The notes under the pieces are model-generated. The model did no database searches. It worked only from the letters and a program-made list of their open reading frames with translations, and was not told where the DNA came from. From Dactylonectria macrodidyma (lineage: Eukaryota > Ascomycota > Sordariomycetes > Hypocreales > Nectriaceae): a stretch of DNA of 64,000 nucleotides. The stretch covers positions 1,054,001 through 1,118,000 of the forward strand of contig JAGMUV010000022.1 of NCBI GenBank assembly GCA_020744425.1. The letters run 5' to 3'. The translations under genes and the position numbers were made by a program. This document shows positions 54,901-64,000 of the stretch, one piece after another (within the stretch, counting starts at the first letter, position 1; each line of letters opens with the position of its first letter).

Positions 54901-55938
54901 TCTCCAGGGTTCGATAAGATCTGGTAAATATCAGCTGTCGTGCAACGAGAGGGATAACGGGGTGATTGCTCACGTTTAGCCCAAGACAAACACCAGCCCA
55001 CGGAAGCGCTGCTGGCGCAGCCTGGGGGATCTGCAGCACAATGTCGGCCGCTGGCTTGGCCGATAGAATGGTTCCAGCGACATCACCGATTGTCTCTGAA
55101 ATCTTCCACGCCTTCTCCACCTTATTCTTGCCTTTTTCCACCAGCATCTCCATGTGCGTCTGTCGCATGGACTGGTCTTTGAGTTTGGCTGAAATATCGG
55201 CTCTGAGCTCATCCAAAGTATTGGTGGTTACCGAAGCGTTGGTGGCCTTTTTGGCCATGACGTCTTCGAGCTTGTCTAGAATCTCGGCCCTGATTCTCTT
55301 ATGCTCGGCTGAGGAGGTATCGGTACCGTTCTTGTCCTCGAGGTCTTTGAGCATATCATCCACGAGGACCTTCGCCAAGGTATTCCTATAAGCTTCGGCG
55401 AGTTCGCCATGTTCGCTCTCAAGCATATCGTAAGCTTTATCCCAGAGTTCCTGGGAAAGTTTGAGGCCTAGTTCGGTCGCGGATTTTGTAGCTGGCTGAG
55501 AATCTGTGGCTCTGGGGTCGGCAGGCGGACGTGCAAAATCAGTGATGGGTGGGCCTGTGGGTGAAACTTGCACTTGCGCGGTAAGGCCGGATGAAGCTGT
55601 CAAAGACTGTTGAGCGGTGGACGCCGTGGCTGGCCGGCGAGGCTCTTTGGTTTCCTCGTCTGCGTTGGCGGGAACGCCGGACGCTCTCGAAGGAGGAGCA
55701 CGTGGCCCTGAACTATCTCTCACATCTCCCCGCTCACCAGACCGGTTCTCGGTAGCTGGAATTTGTTAGCTGCGATCACTGGGAGCTCCTCTGCCGTCAA
55801 TAAGTCTTGCGTACCTGGCGTTGACGTCGCTGGCTCGGCGGGCGAGACAACCTCATCGTGTTGGAGTCGGGACTCTCCAACGTCCTTTCGGGTATGGCCC
55901 CAGACGAGATCCTTCAGTCGCTCGAATTTCGGACACAT
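51912..55938 (-). CDS. NACHT_N-NACHT-WD40 NOD-like receptor, intact
   Basis: Four exons close in phase: 55938-55815, 55755-54974, 54920-52899 and 52850-51912, giving 1288 residues. Introns are 59, 53 and 48 bp with GTACGC, GTGAGC and GTATGT donors. A Pro/Thr-rich N-terminus precedes the fungal NACHT_N domain (LWDKAYDMLESEHGELAEAY ... GIAYVVSRMYWY ... LYKAILLYQ). NACHT shows Walker A GSAGTGKT (about residues 525-532) and Walker B FIVDALDELDEC (about 628-640), with RWLVSSRPE after it. From about 1052 three near-identical WD40 repeats follow and a degenerate blade-like tail. In this family (het-d/e-like NWD proteins) WD repeats sense a ligand, NACHT switches, and the N-terminus signals cell death. 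Three or four blades are fewer than a full propeller, as in shortened alleles. Confidence 0.92.
52190..52640 (-). repeat. Three near-identical 138-bp WD40 units
   Basis: Each 46-residue unit reads VAFSPDGKMLASASRDKTVR then LWAI..G..TGELKQTL. The second and third differ at only a handful of bases. Variation is concentrated in DPGA/NLGT/DPGT and NDRVNS/DDWVRA, positions on the propeller surface. The array would be prone to copy-number change. Confidence 0.85.
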
Positions 55939-56077
55939 AACTTCGAAAAGCACAACCGCAAACAATGGGAGAACATAGAGTCAAACCAACTCTCTTCGCA
56001 TCTTCATTGAATATCCAGAAGCCAATGTTATATACCAGAAGATCAGACGCATACTCTCCAAGCCACTTCGTTTTTCA

Positions 56078-57022
56078 TTAGCTCATCTCAAAGATATCCC
56101 CGCATGGAACACGAGCTACAGGATTGACGCATATCGTATTAGTGGCTGCACAGAAACCCGGCCAATTAGACACCGCGCACGACGCCAAAAGCACATGCGT
56201 TTTGCTAGGTGCTATGGGGCAGACCATATGACGTCCGAATGACAGCATGCCAGAGAACATCTCCACCTCGCTAATGTTGAATGGCCACTTGAGGGCACAC
56301 AGTATACCCCCCATGAAACAAATTGAAGTGTTAAGGGTTGGCCAGTAAAGATTGTAGCCTCGAGTCTCTCATCGATACAAGTATGGCAGTAGTCGAAACT
56401 CACCGTGGCCTTTATGATGCGATCCCAATCAACAGCATACGGACCGCATACCACCAAGGCTCTCCTGGCGAGGGTGATCTCCTGAAGGATCCATGCACGA
56501 TCCCACCATTCGCGCTGCAGAAGCTCGCCTAGGGCAATCCAGTGGTACTTGAAGGATTGGTCTCTGACGACGTAGGATATGAATTCCTTGGCAGGGTCAA
56601 CGCTCCATTCGTAAATCTCCGCTAGGCCAAAGAGAAGCCGAAATGCAGGCATGGTATGTTCTGTCGCCGTTCCGAGCCAGACGATTACCTGCGATGCTCG
56701 AGTATATATCTCTCGCATCAGAGCCACCTGCTGCGTTCGCTCCTTGGCGGTACTTTGGTTGATGCAAATTGCATCAATCCACAACAAAGTTGGGAAAACG
56801 AAATCACAGCTCGAGGTTGCGTCTCACTGCCAACTGGCACCCATTGACAAATATTTGTGAAGTCGGTGACGACACCCCCATACGTATGATAGCGCGGTCG
56901 TCTAGAGGAACCTCGACTAAGCAACAAGAAAGCGTCGGGTTGCCATCGTTAGTTGCTTCGTAGAGCGAGAGCATGCGAACGGATCGCTCCGTGGACAAAG
57001 GTTCGTAGGCGTACGTCGTCAT
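56078..57022 (-). pseudogene. HET-domain pseudogene
   Basis: ATG at 57022 begins YAYEPLSTERSVRMLSLYEA, the usual HET N-terminus. The ALSYVWG motif is in a second frame near 56890, then the first frame resumes (SQIFVNGCQLAVRRNLE), and a third frame carries LLWIDAICINQSTAKERTQQ, REIYTRASQVIVWLG and REWWDRAWILQEITLARR. The C-terminal end shifts again near 56310 (MGGILCALKW). At least three frame changes with no plausible introns indicate a pseudogene. It lies 140 bp upstream of the NACHT-WD40 gene, same strand. Confidence 0.8.
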
Positions 57023-57623
57023 TGTGACTGGTGGGCGCTGAGGCGTTGCTTGGCTTCAAACAGAAGGCTACCAGTGACAGTCGTGTGGTATACAGCCCAG
57101 TTCAGTCAGTTAGTCACCCCGAATCATGTCATTGGATGACGTCAAGCGCCGGGAATGTTCTGGCACTTGTGGCTTGCGAAGTGCATAATTGCGCCGAATG
57201 CTGCCCTACTGAGAGTCTCTGCTTCCTTCTCCGGAAACACTTGGTCCCGGACATGTTCGACATCGTCTGCTCATGTCGCGGTCAACTTGTAACAATGCGC
57301 AGCCGCGATTGTGTGGGCGAATGAGAGACTTGGTTCGCCTAAACTCTGGAGCAATTGTAATTCACCGATATCCGAAACAATGCCTGAGGATGTACGCAGC
57401 GATGCAATGCATGAGTCACACACTTTCTCTCTACCACCACGTTATCTACAATCATGGCGCCAAATCTACCAGCCACTTCGCGTATCCTAAACCAGGATAT
57501 TATTATCAGTAAGTTCTACGTCATCGTACTCCGAGATGTTGTTCTACGTAGCCTATGCGTGACTTTCGATATTACTGGTGGGCAAGGAATTCAGCTGTAG
57601 GGGCAATAGTTGCTTTGTCATAG
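57023..57623. other. Intergenic
   Basis: No gene recognised. It may include the 3' end of the truncated transposon; no terminal inverted repeat could be matched. Confidence 0.4.
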
Positions 57624-58589
57624 CTACAGTAGGGGGCCACGTGATCGCAGTCTTGCCTTACAGTGTGACTTCCAGCTTCTATGAAGCTCGCGAATAACGG
57701 CATATCTTTTATTCATATTATTATTTGAAGATAACAGCTTCTGGCGTGCCTTCTTCGTCCATAAGCCTCTTCTGGCTTCAACTCCTTTGACAGTGTTCAG
57801 ACTAGCCCGTAGGAGACTTCGTACAGCCCTCATCCACCTACGGATATACTTCACTTCGTTTATTGACTGTTTCTTCTGGATCCGCTGTGCCTCGTCAGCC
57901 TGAGCAGCTTGTCGATGGTGTTCATCCCTAGCCGTACGGAGTCTTGCATCGTGGACGCGAATTGGGCCGTAATTGCATACAACAGATGTCTTTTTCTGCA
58001 GCGCCTGTCGACGTAGGTTGTTCTCTTTCAGACGCTTCATCTCTTGAGTTGCTGTGATGCCGTTGATCATGAGGGATTCGGCGGCCTTACGGGACTTTTC
58101 GTGTACATGAGCAACTGACGGTGTAAGCCGCACGCCAGAAATGATAGATGCCTCGATCCGTGGTGCGACATATTCCTGATAATGTCGGATAACACGCAGG
58201 TTGAAGGGGGGGGGGGGGGTCTCGACGGCGTTCCAGTTGAGTATCTTGGGAGTTTTTGGTATTGCTGGAATCTCCTCTTCATTCTCATCATCCGAGTAGT
58301 CTTTCGCTTCAGTTTCGTCTTCATTCAGGTTGTCAGTCGCGCTTTCAGATGTGTCACCAAGTGTTGCATAACCAGGAAGCTGTTGGTCAGTGATCTCTTG
58401 ACTTAGGGATGATAAAGGATCAATCATGTGATCCAATACAACTGATGGGTTAAAGGGATAAATACCACACTTTGCCCAAGCAGAGATAATCGTAGACTTC
58501 TTAAAAGTTCGGTCTCTTTTCTCTTGGAAGTGATATAAAAAGTCGGCTTTGCTAAAGTCCGTAGCACCATCGCTGATTTCCCGATACAA
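57624..58589 (-). pseudogene. DDE transposase C-terminal fragment
   Basis: 321 codons beginning inside a pogo-type transposase: DFLYHFQEKRDRTFKKSTIISAWAKCGIYPFNPSVVL is the conserved stretch after the DDE core. The rest is the acidic and then basic tail, ending in RSRGPLL. The catalytic core and N-terminus are missing; the fragment starts where NLR sequence ends. A G14 run at about 58205-58218, read as Pro codons, is a likely slippage site. A third transposase type in this window. Confidence 0.75.
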
Positions 58590-58599
58590 GACTTGCTGA

Positions 58600-59479
58600 T
58601 GCCAATGCTTGTAAGGGCTGAAGCTAGCCCGAGCACGTCGACGCTGGGATCGTTTCGCCTAGGTAGCCGTAGATTGTCCGCAATGGACCGGTATGCCTCT
58701 TCAAACCTTGGCTTCGAACTCGCGTGTACCCAGAAGACGCTGGTTTGCGGTAACGTGTCGTGAATGTGATGCGCAAATTGAATAGCGACCTGCGATTTAC
58801 TACGGCCAGTTAGCGTGATGATGGTCTTGCACAAGCTCGTTAACCACTCTGGCTCGTACCCGAATCCGCCCATGGGTCGGTCGACGAAGTCAGGATCGCG
58901 TTCGAACGGTAGGCTGAAGCAGGGTTTGCGAGCTATCGATAGGTCCTCTTCGGGTTGGAGCGAGACGCCTTCGATCCTCTGCCTGATGTCGAGGAGAAGC
59001 GTACTGTAAGGACGATGCCATCAGCCTGGTCCATCGTGCTCAAAACATCCAGACGGTTTGCTGACTTACGTTTGGCCGATTTGCAGACCTAGAGTGATGG
59101 TCCGTTCATAGCGTTCTAGGTTAGAGACGATATCGCTGACCTTGCTATCGAACGGCCACTTGAGGGCACGAATTCCGAAGCGGCGCATCGCCTTACGGGC
59201 CTTACCCGGATCCAGCCTGCTCTGCAACTGGGCCAGCTCTGATGTGCAGGCATCAACAGAGTCGACCAGTCTTCGCGACGTCGCGAGCGCTTGGCTACTC
59301 GGGTCATCAAAAAGATGCCGAACTCCTTGGGGGGTTGTGCCTAGGTCGTATAACCGGCTTCGGAGGCGTGTGATGTCGGCCCTAGCATTGCTGACGGCGG
59401 TGGAGTAATCGAGGCAGAGGACGGCGACTTTGGCGGAGATTGCGATGACGCTCGCGGCGAGTCCCGCCGCCTCGGCCAT
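58600..59479 (-). pseudogene. NLR with fungal STAND N-terminal domain, truncated in NB-ARC
   Basis: ATG at 59479. Exon 1 encodes a helical N-terminal domain (AGLAASVIAISAKVAVLCLDY) of the type heading many fungal STAND proteins. An intron (59068 down to about 58997, GTAAGT..TTACAG) joins in phase to LLLDIRQRIEGV and PFERDPDFVDR, the lead-in to NB-ARC. The P-loop region reads TLTGRSKSQVAIQFAHH instead of GLGGVGKSQ, so Walker A is damaged. SVFWVHASSKPRFEEAYRSIAD follows and the frame loses identity near 58610, where the transposase fragment begins. Sensor repeats absent. Confidence 0.75.
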
Positions 59480-59656
59480 GGTACGCGATATCGTACTAAT
59501 AGTCAGGGAAGTAGTTTTCGAGGGAGTCTAGCTAGCGCTTCAACAGCCCGAGATGATGAGGGAGGGGGCCTAGCAACGGTACTAAAGGTGAGTGCCCCAC
59601 GAGGCTGCAGCGTGGCTGAGTTGCGGCTTACACATCCGCCGAGGAGGCAGAAGCTC

Positions 59657-59964
59657 TTTCGTGCATTTCGCAATGATTGGCCCGACATAGTACATCGCTA
59701 TTTTGGGAGAGAGGCAACGGCTGATAGTGAAAATGAGCACAAGAATCTGTTCAATGGAGGCGCTTGCTCTCCTCGATGTCCGCGGTCAGTGGTCTCCTAG
59801 CGCTGCTGTGGGGCATAGTGCGTCGTAGACTCGTTGGGTCGCTCACTACTCCGTGGGCGGCTAGAGTGTGTGACACGCGTAGGACGATCGTCAAGACCTG
59901 TCCCGGATTTGTGGGTAAGGGGCGGGTCGCTGAGCCCTGGACTCGTCCTGGCTACCAATCAGCC
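59657..59964 (+). repeat. Dispersed repeat block A, copy 2
   Basis: Same-orientation partner of 12869-13112. This copy is about 60 bp longer, with extra sequence in the middle (around 59820-59880), so copy 1 carries a deletion or copy 2 an insertion. A short plus-strand frame here (FRAFRNDWPDIVHRYFGRE) shows no recognised family. Confidence 0.7.
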
Positions 59965-60407
59965 GAACCAGAGAAGGATTGTGTATCAGTAGAAGAAGAC
60001 CAGGCTCTACGGATTGGCCTGACCTAAATATTCTCTCCGATGTCTGTGGCCCCAGCCCAGCACGCGTAGCACGAGGCACTGGGCGCTCATACCGAGGGCA
60101 ACACCTATGGTACCTGTGCATGCAAGTCGCGTTACCTGCAGTCAGGGATCCGTTGATTACTTCTACGTACTCTATTGATCAGAGAAATCGAGGTGCTACA
60201 TCTTTCGATCAGTGTTTCTTGCCCAGGGAATCATGATGCCGCTACCATCGGTGTAGATGCGTATTGTTCCTGGCTCCACCGCATCGTCGGCAGATCCGGC
60301 GATTCGGACGAATGGTGGGGTCGGGACGTTCAGAAATCCTTAATACGTTGAAGGATCAACTGGGACACAAACAACGAACAGGTAGTACTTCTCAGGCAAG
60401 AGTATCA

Positions 60408-60690
60408 CTACATGGCTTCAAATCCCCGATCATGGTCTAGTGGCGTCAAGTTCTCAATTTTTGAGGAGGTCGTGTTGAAAGAGGGTGGTAGGCGACGAAT
60501 ATTGTAACCCACCACCGTCGAGCTGCAGGCAGAATTAGACTCTGAGTCCGTCATTCCAAGGCTTCTGTCTAGGCAAGCCCGGGGATAGCCGATATCTGTT
60601 ACAAGGAGGCACCCACCTGTCTGTACAGGAAGACGCTTAGGGAACCAAGAGTTGAATGTGATACCGTAGCGCATGAATCTTGGCTTGCTT
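60408..60690 (-). pseudogene. Unrecognised 5' gene fragment over block B
   Basis: The frame from ATG at 60674 (MRYGITFNSWFPKRLPVQTGG) has TGGCLLVTDIGYPRACLD and CSSTVVGYNIRR, coding-like but of no family I can name. A TATAT box near 60845 on the same strand and an AT-poor leader suggest its promoter. The frame stops at 60408 with no convincing continuation. Confidence 0.3.
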
Positions 60691-60897
60691 TGCCTCAGTG
60701 GCTGAGTAGGTGACCTGGCTGATCGGGGGAGATTTCTAAAAAGGGACTCCTTCTCTTTGTTTTCCTAGGCGACAGCAGTCCGGAAAGGTGCTCTTGATAT
60801 TGCAGGACACGACTCGACCTTCAGCTGAGATCCTTGATGCCTGGATATAAAAACAGAGCCGGTGAGAGGGGAATTATGATGCTACAGTGCCATATCA
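60631..60897 (+). repeat. Dispersed repeat block B, copy 2
   Basis: Same-orientation partner of 14252-14500, with an extra segment of about 25 bp near 60800. Distance from block A copy 2 is about 670 bp, against 1140 bp at the first locus, where LINE, LTR and NACHT relics lie between. Confidence 0.7.
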
Positions 60898-61083
60898 GTT
60901 ATATCAATCCATACTGGGCATAGCTTCAGAATAGGGATGTTGCGATGCCCGACCCCTCATTCCTTGGTCATCGTGGAGTCTTAGTTGTTCCAGGAAGAGC
61001 TCAAGCTCCCTCTGTGTCCCTGGTGGAACTGGCCACCCCGATGCAGTTCTCAAGGTGTTGCCATCCCTCTCTGGCCTCTTTAC

Positions 61084-61392
61084 ATGTCGGGCATGAAATA
61101 ATAGGTCAAATAGGGCTGCTTAATTGCTAGATGGAAGAGGAAGAAGGATCGCAATTTCGGCTCGTGGAGGGATGTAATTAGACTTACACGTGACATCGGA
61201 TTGCGGGTCCGAGCCACGGGCCCGCTGGGCCCGTGGCCCCGGCCCCGGGTCAGTATTAGCTACGCTGTCGGCTCCGCCGAAGCTAGCTACCCTGTACCTT
61301 GGTTTCTTTAGCTGTAGACTCCAGCCTAGCACGTCGTCTTGCCCCTAGGGGATTCTGTAGACATCTAGATGTCTTCACGACGGTAATTAATC

Positions 61393-61423
<31 letters not shown>
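61084..61423 (+). mobile_element. 5'-truncated LINE copy, 14-bp TSD
   Basis: 340 bp homologous to 29071-29409, with the same hairpins and a (CAA) tail at 61392-61423. Flanked by TCTGGCCTCTTTAC at 61070-61083 and 61424-61437, a perfect target-site duplication. Lacks any ORF. Consistent with 5'-truncated target-primed reverse transcription of the LINE family. Confidence 0.92.
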
Positions 61424-61437
61424 TCTGGCCTCTTTAC

Positions 61438-62950
61438 CTGTTTCTTTTCGAACCTTTCCGACTTTGAATAGTTCTGGCCGATTGGTTTGCCTTATTCGCC
61501 TTGCGCCTTCCCCCAGGCTTCTCAGTTGGAGTAGTGCCAGGACGGCCTACACTTGCGGTCAGAAGCTTTCTCGTAAATACCTAGTAGAGAGCCAACCTGT
61601 ACGATCTCCATCGGCAGGATGGACTGGATTTGGATCGGTGGGAGCGTTCGCTGGAATACTGGTATTGTGCTTTTTGAGAGGCATGCGATTCAAGTGTATT
61701 TCCTCTCCCCCGGGACGCTTGTTCAGAGAGGGGCTGTCGCCAAGAATAGGAGAAGACATTGCTTGTAGGTATAAAGACGAAGTCTAGGAGTCGGTAAGAT
61801 TGGAGGATCAGAAGAAACGGATAGAGGGTGTGAATTTATGTTCCTCTAAGCGGAGTTGAGCCCGTGAAAAATGGCCCGAAGCAAGGTGGTGCATGAAGAT
61901 GGTGTACCGCATATGTGATGTTGTGAACCTGGAAGGAGGCCATCTCAGCCCGGCTACATAACCAGGCCCGGCCAGGCAGCATAGAGATACAAAGAGGGAT
62001 ATTTGCCCCATGCGGAAAGGATCCGGACATGGCGACGCTACTTGATTCAATGAGGTAGCGCCCGTAAGATGATCGAACGTCCTCCCACAGCCATTTTGGC
62101 TTTGTATACCGAGCTCGTTGATGACGACATCCCCACCACTCGAGGTGCTGCTGTTACAAGCCGGTCTGACATCCCTGGGCGTAAGTCAGCATCCACACAT
62201 ATCATCGACCCCTGAATCTACTGAACCAACTGGAAGATTCTTCACCCTCCATGATTCCTACCACACCTCGCTTGGCATGACCATGTTGGCGTTGCCCTGA
62301 CCCGTCGGTCTCTCCGTGCTGTTAGCCCGCCAGACCGGCACAACAAGAGTTAGTCTTGTGATCATTGATCTGTGCCTCAGCTGTGCCGTCCTCCTTTAAC
62401 CATTCTACTGGCCAAGAGTGGGAGCTGCAGATAGTAAGGTATACTCTCTACACCTCCTCAAGATCCAGTTTACAACAACACCCCCAGGGTCACTGACTCC
62501 CCTTCCATCACATTCCACCTGGCCCTGACCCCACCTGAGACGGACTCCTCCTCAAAATGTGCCTCGTGTATGGGGGGATCAAACCAACGTCGTAGACGTC
62601 TCAGGGCTGTGTACCACACTTTCTTCTTCGGCTCTTGACGCAGTTCCTTGAGTTACTTAGTTAGTGAAGACGTGGCCTCGATGGCTTAGCCATCGACGCG
62701 AGTTGATAACGAAGCACATGTCCCTTCGACTCTTCTGGCTGCCACCCCTCGCTTAGCATGATCATATTGATGTTCTCCTCAACCTCTCCATGACGTGATC
62801 TGACCGACGTGTTGAGGCATAATTCTTGATTCTCAAGTCTGCCTTACCTATACTTGTGGAGATGCGGCGAGTGATCCTAACTCTAGACAATAAGTCAAAC
62901 ACACATAGGGGGAGGGGATCCAGCCATCTAGTAGCATGAACTCAGTGAGG
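61438..62950. other. Intergenic and unassigned
   Basis: A minus-strand frame at 61559-61760 (ATG at 61759) and a basic stretch near 61450-61540 (GRRKANKANQSARTIQSRK) look like pieces of a gene split by the LINE insertion; no family is certain. A 30-bp direct repeat with TCGCTTRGCATGAYCAT occurs at about 62268 and 62748. Nothing else recognised. Confidence 0.35.
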
Positions 62951-63592
62951 TAACTTGGTCAGCTTGTTAGACAAAACATCCCAAGGAATCCTCACAAAAG
63001 TACTCTATTTGTCTGTATCATACTGCAGATCCATTCCTATCTCTATTGCAAGGATCTCTTTCAAGTCTTCTAGAATATGTGAGAAGCTATGTGCGAACTC
63101 TGACGGAACTGTAACACAAACCTTAACAATGAGATCATCAGAGTTGATAACAGTGGTGTACTTCAAATCCCATCCCTTGCTGGACATTGGGTCCTTAATA
63201 CGATTGACTGATAAGGGGGTGTTAATAGAAATCTTGTACTTCTCCTCTCGAATAAGCCTCTCTTGCTGCATGATTTTTAATGGCCCTTCGATAAAAGAGT
63301 CCGCCTTCTATGGTGTAGGTAGTGAGTCTCTGAAGTGCGTTTCTTTCAAACGCTTTACTGCTAAATAAATTAGATTTATGACTACAGATGAAAGGGCTCT
63401 CGTACCTACTTATCGCTCTTCACTTTCTATTCGCCTCTTTCTTAAGTCCAATGCTCCATTAGAAACATCCGCGTCTTCTGCTTGCTGAATACCAGGAAGA
63501 ATTTTAGTTACCAATTCCTCACCAATGAATGATTCCCCCAAGACTTAGTCAGAAGCAGGCAGGATGGGAATAAGACTCTGCAGAGCGCTCAT
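62950..63592 (-). pseudogene. Unrecognised minus-strand gene remnant
   Basis: From ATG at 63592 (MSALQSLIPILPASD) a frame continues past a TAA as GEELVTKILPGIQQAEDADV ... LRKRRIESEER. After a gap come VKRLKETHFRDSL and then, beyond a TAG, the 88-codon frame 63271-63005 with PLSVNRIKDPMSS, WDLKYTTVINSDDLIVKV and LKEILAIEIGMDL. A further TAG precedes FVRIPWDVLSNKLTKLP. The pieces read as one protein of about 190 residues with three nonsense codons, all possible C-to-T or G-to-A changes. Family unknown. Confidence 0.4.
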
Positions 63593-64000
63593 AATATCGA
63601 TCATATGAATATGTGATGTAACAGATTTGAGAGACGATTGTTAAGGGATTGGGACAACGGGAAAATTCGTGGGCTTTATAGTTACACTTAAAATTGCCAG
63701 TGCAGCGAGCCAAGGATAACAGCTGCTAATGGTAACCGATGGTAAGGCATATGTCACATATCGGGATATCGGATTTTACAGCTATGACAACAGTCAAGCT
63801 TTCTGCTCTTCATCATAAGGTTCCACAGCCACTTTCCTCGTGACTGGCCTCGTCATCAGCTTCGTCACAAGCTATGATCAGGAGGATAGCTAGATAAAGT
63901 CAAATAGTCCGTAGCATCCGGACCGCCTTGGCTGTCCGAGGTCATCATCAGTCTCTTCATCTATAAGACTGACCCAAAGACCCTCATTAGATAGGAAGAA
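63593..64000. other. Window end, nothing recognised
   Basis: Presumed upstream region of the remnant at 62950-63592. No gene or repeat identified. Confidence 0.4.

Noticed and set aside
61084..61423. Independent SINE
   Set aside because: No internal pol III A/B boxes are visible and the first copy is continuous with the LINE, so a 5'-truncated LINE is simpler. Not fully excluded.
1..64000. CRISPR array, bacterial operons, prophage or origin
   Set aside because: Introns, fungal gene families and eukaryotic transposons show nuclear fungal DNA; the tandem repeats are coding TPR/WD units, not spacer-separated repeats.
1..64000. tRNA or rRNA genes
   Set aside because: No convincing tRNA B-box with matching arms and no 5S or large rRNA segment was found by eye; a tRNAscan run would settle this.
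1..64000. Secondary-metabolite gene cluster
   Set aside because: An esterase, a reductase and membrane proteins are present, but no polyketide synthase, NRPS, terpene synthase or cluster regulator, and the reductase is truncated.

Overview
The window reads as nuclear DNA of a filamentous ascomycete (Pezizomycotina). Genes are split by short introns of about 48-145 bp with GT..AG ends and CTRAY-like branch sites. Protein families typical of that group dominate: HET, NACHT_N/NACHT/WD40, PNP-NB-ARC-TPR, Clr5, HeLo and fungal rhodopsin-like membrane proteins. The mobile DNA is also typical of filamentous fungi: a Tad1-like LINE, Fot1/pogo elements and solo LTRs. I cannot name the species. The layout looks like an accessory, transposon-rich compartment rather than a conserved core region.

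Layout. 0-7.4 kb (allorecognition-type genes): a PNP-NB-ARC-TPR NLR-like gene broken by one frameshift, a second NLR remnant, a decaying fungus-specific gene, and the C-terminal part of a HET-s-like HeLo protein that still ends in a HET-s-type amyloid motif. 8-12.8 kb (metabolic/membrane genes): a secreted carboxylesterase with a one-base slip at its oxyanion-hole motif, an intact seven-helix-type membrane protein, and a truncated short-chain dehydrogenase. 12.9-18.9 kb (debris): repeat blocks, NACHT and helicase-like fragments, and one intact unknown ORF. 19-22.9 kb: an intact Clr5-TPR protein with nine near-identical repeats, then a NACHT gene fragment without a P-loop. 23.3-29.4 kb: an almost full-length but defective LINE. 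30-37 kb: an intact pogo/Fot-like transposon 110 bp upstream of an intact HET gene, then a nested stack of a decayed pogo element and a solo LTR. 38-48 kb: membrane-protein genes and pseudogenes. 48.4-59.5 kb: an intact HET gene, a LINE fragment split by a solo LTR, an intact NACHT_N-NACHT-WD40 NLR of about 1288 residues, a HET pseudogene, and an NLR fragment cut by a transposase fragment. 59.6-64 kb: second copies of two repeat blocks, a 5'-truncated LINE copy with a clear target-site duplication, and an unrecognised minus-strand gene remnant.

How it fits together. At least ten loci belong to fungal self/non-self recognition or programmed-cell-death families. They are intact, slightly broken or reduced to fragments, and mixed with transposons of several ages. 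The intact members (NACHT-WD40 NLR, two HET genes, Clr5-TPR) sit beside relatives at every stage of decay. Three of the receptor-type genes carry tandem repeats that are nearly identical at DNA level, the usual sign of rapid sensor-domain turnover. I infer a birth-and-death allorecognition island. No single feature proves a new system; the most interesting items are the HET-s-like amyloid-motif remnant, the repeat-bearing receptors and the transposon in a HET promoter.
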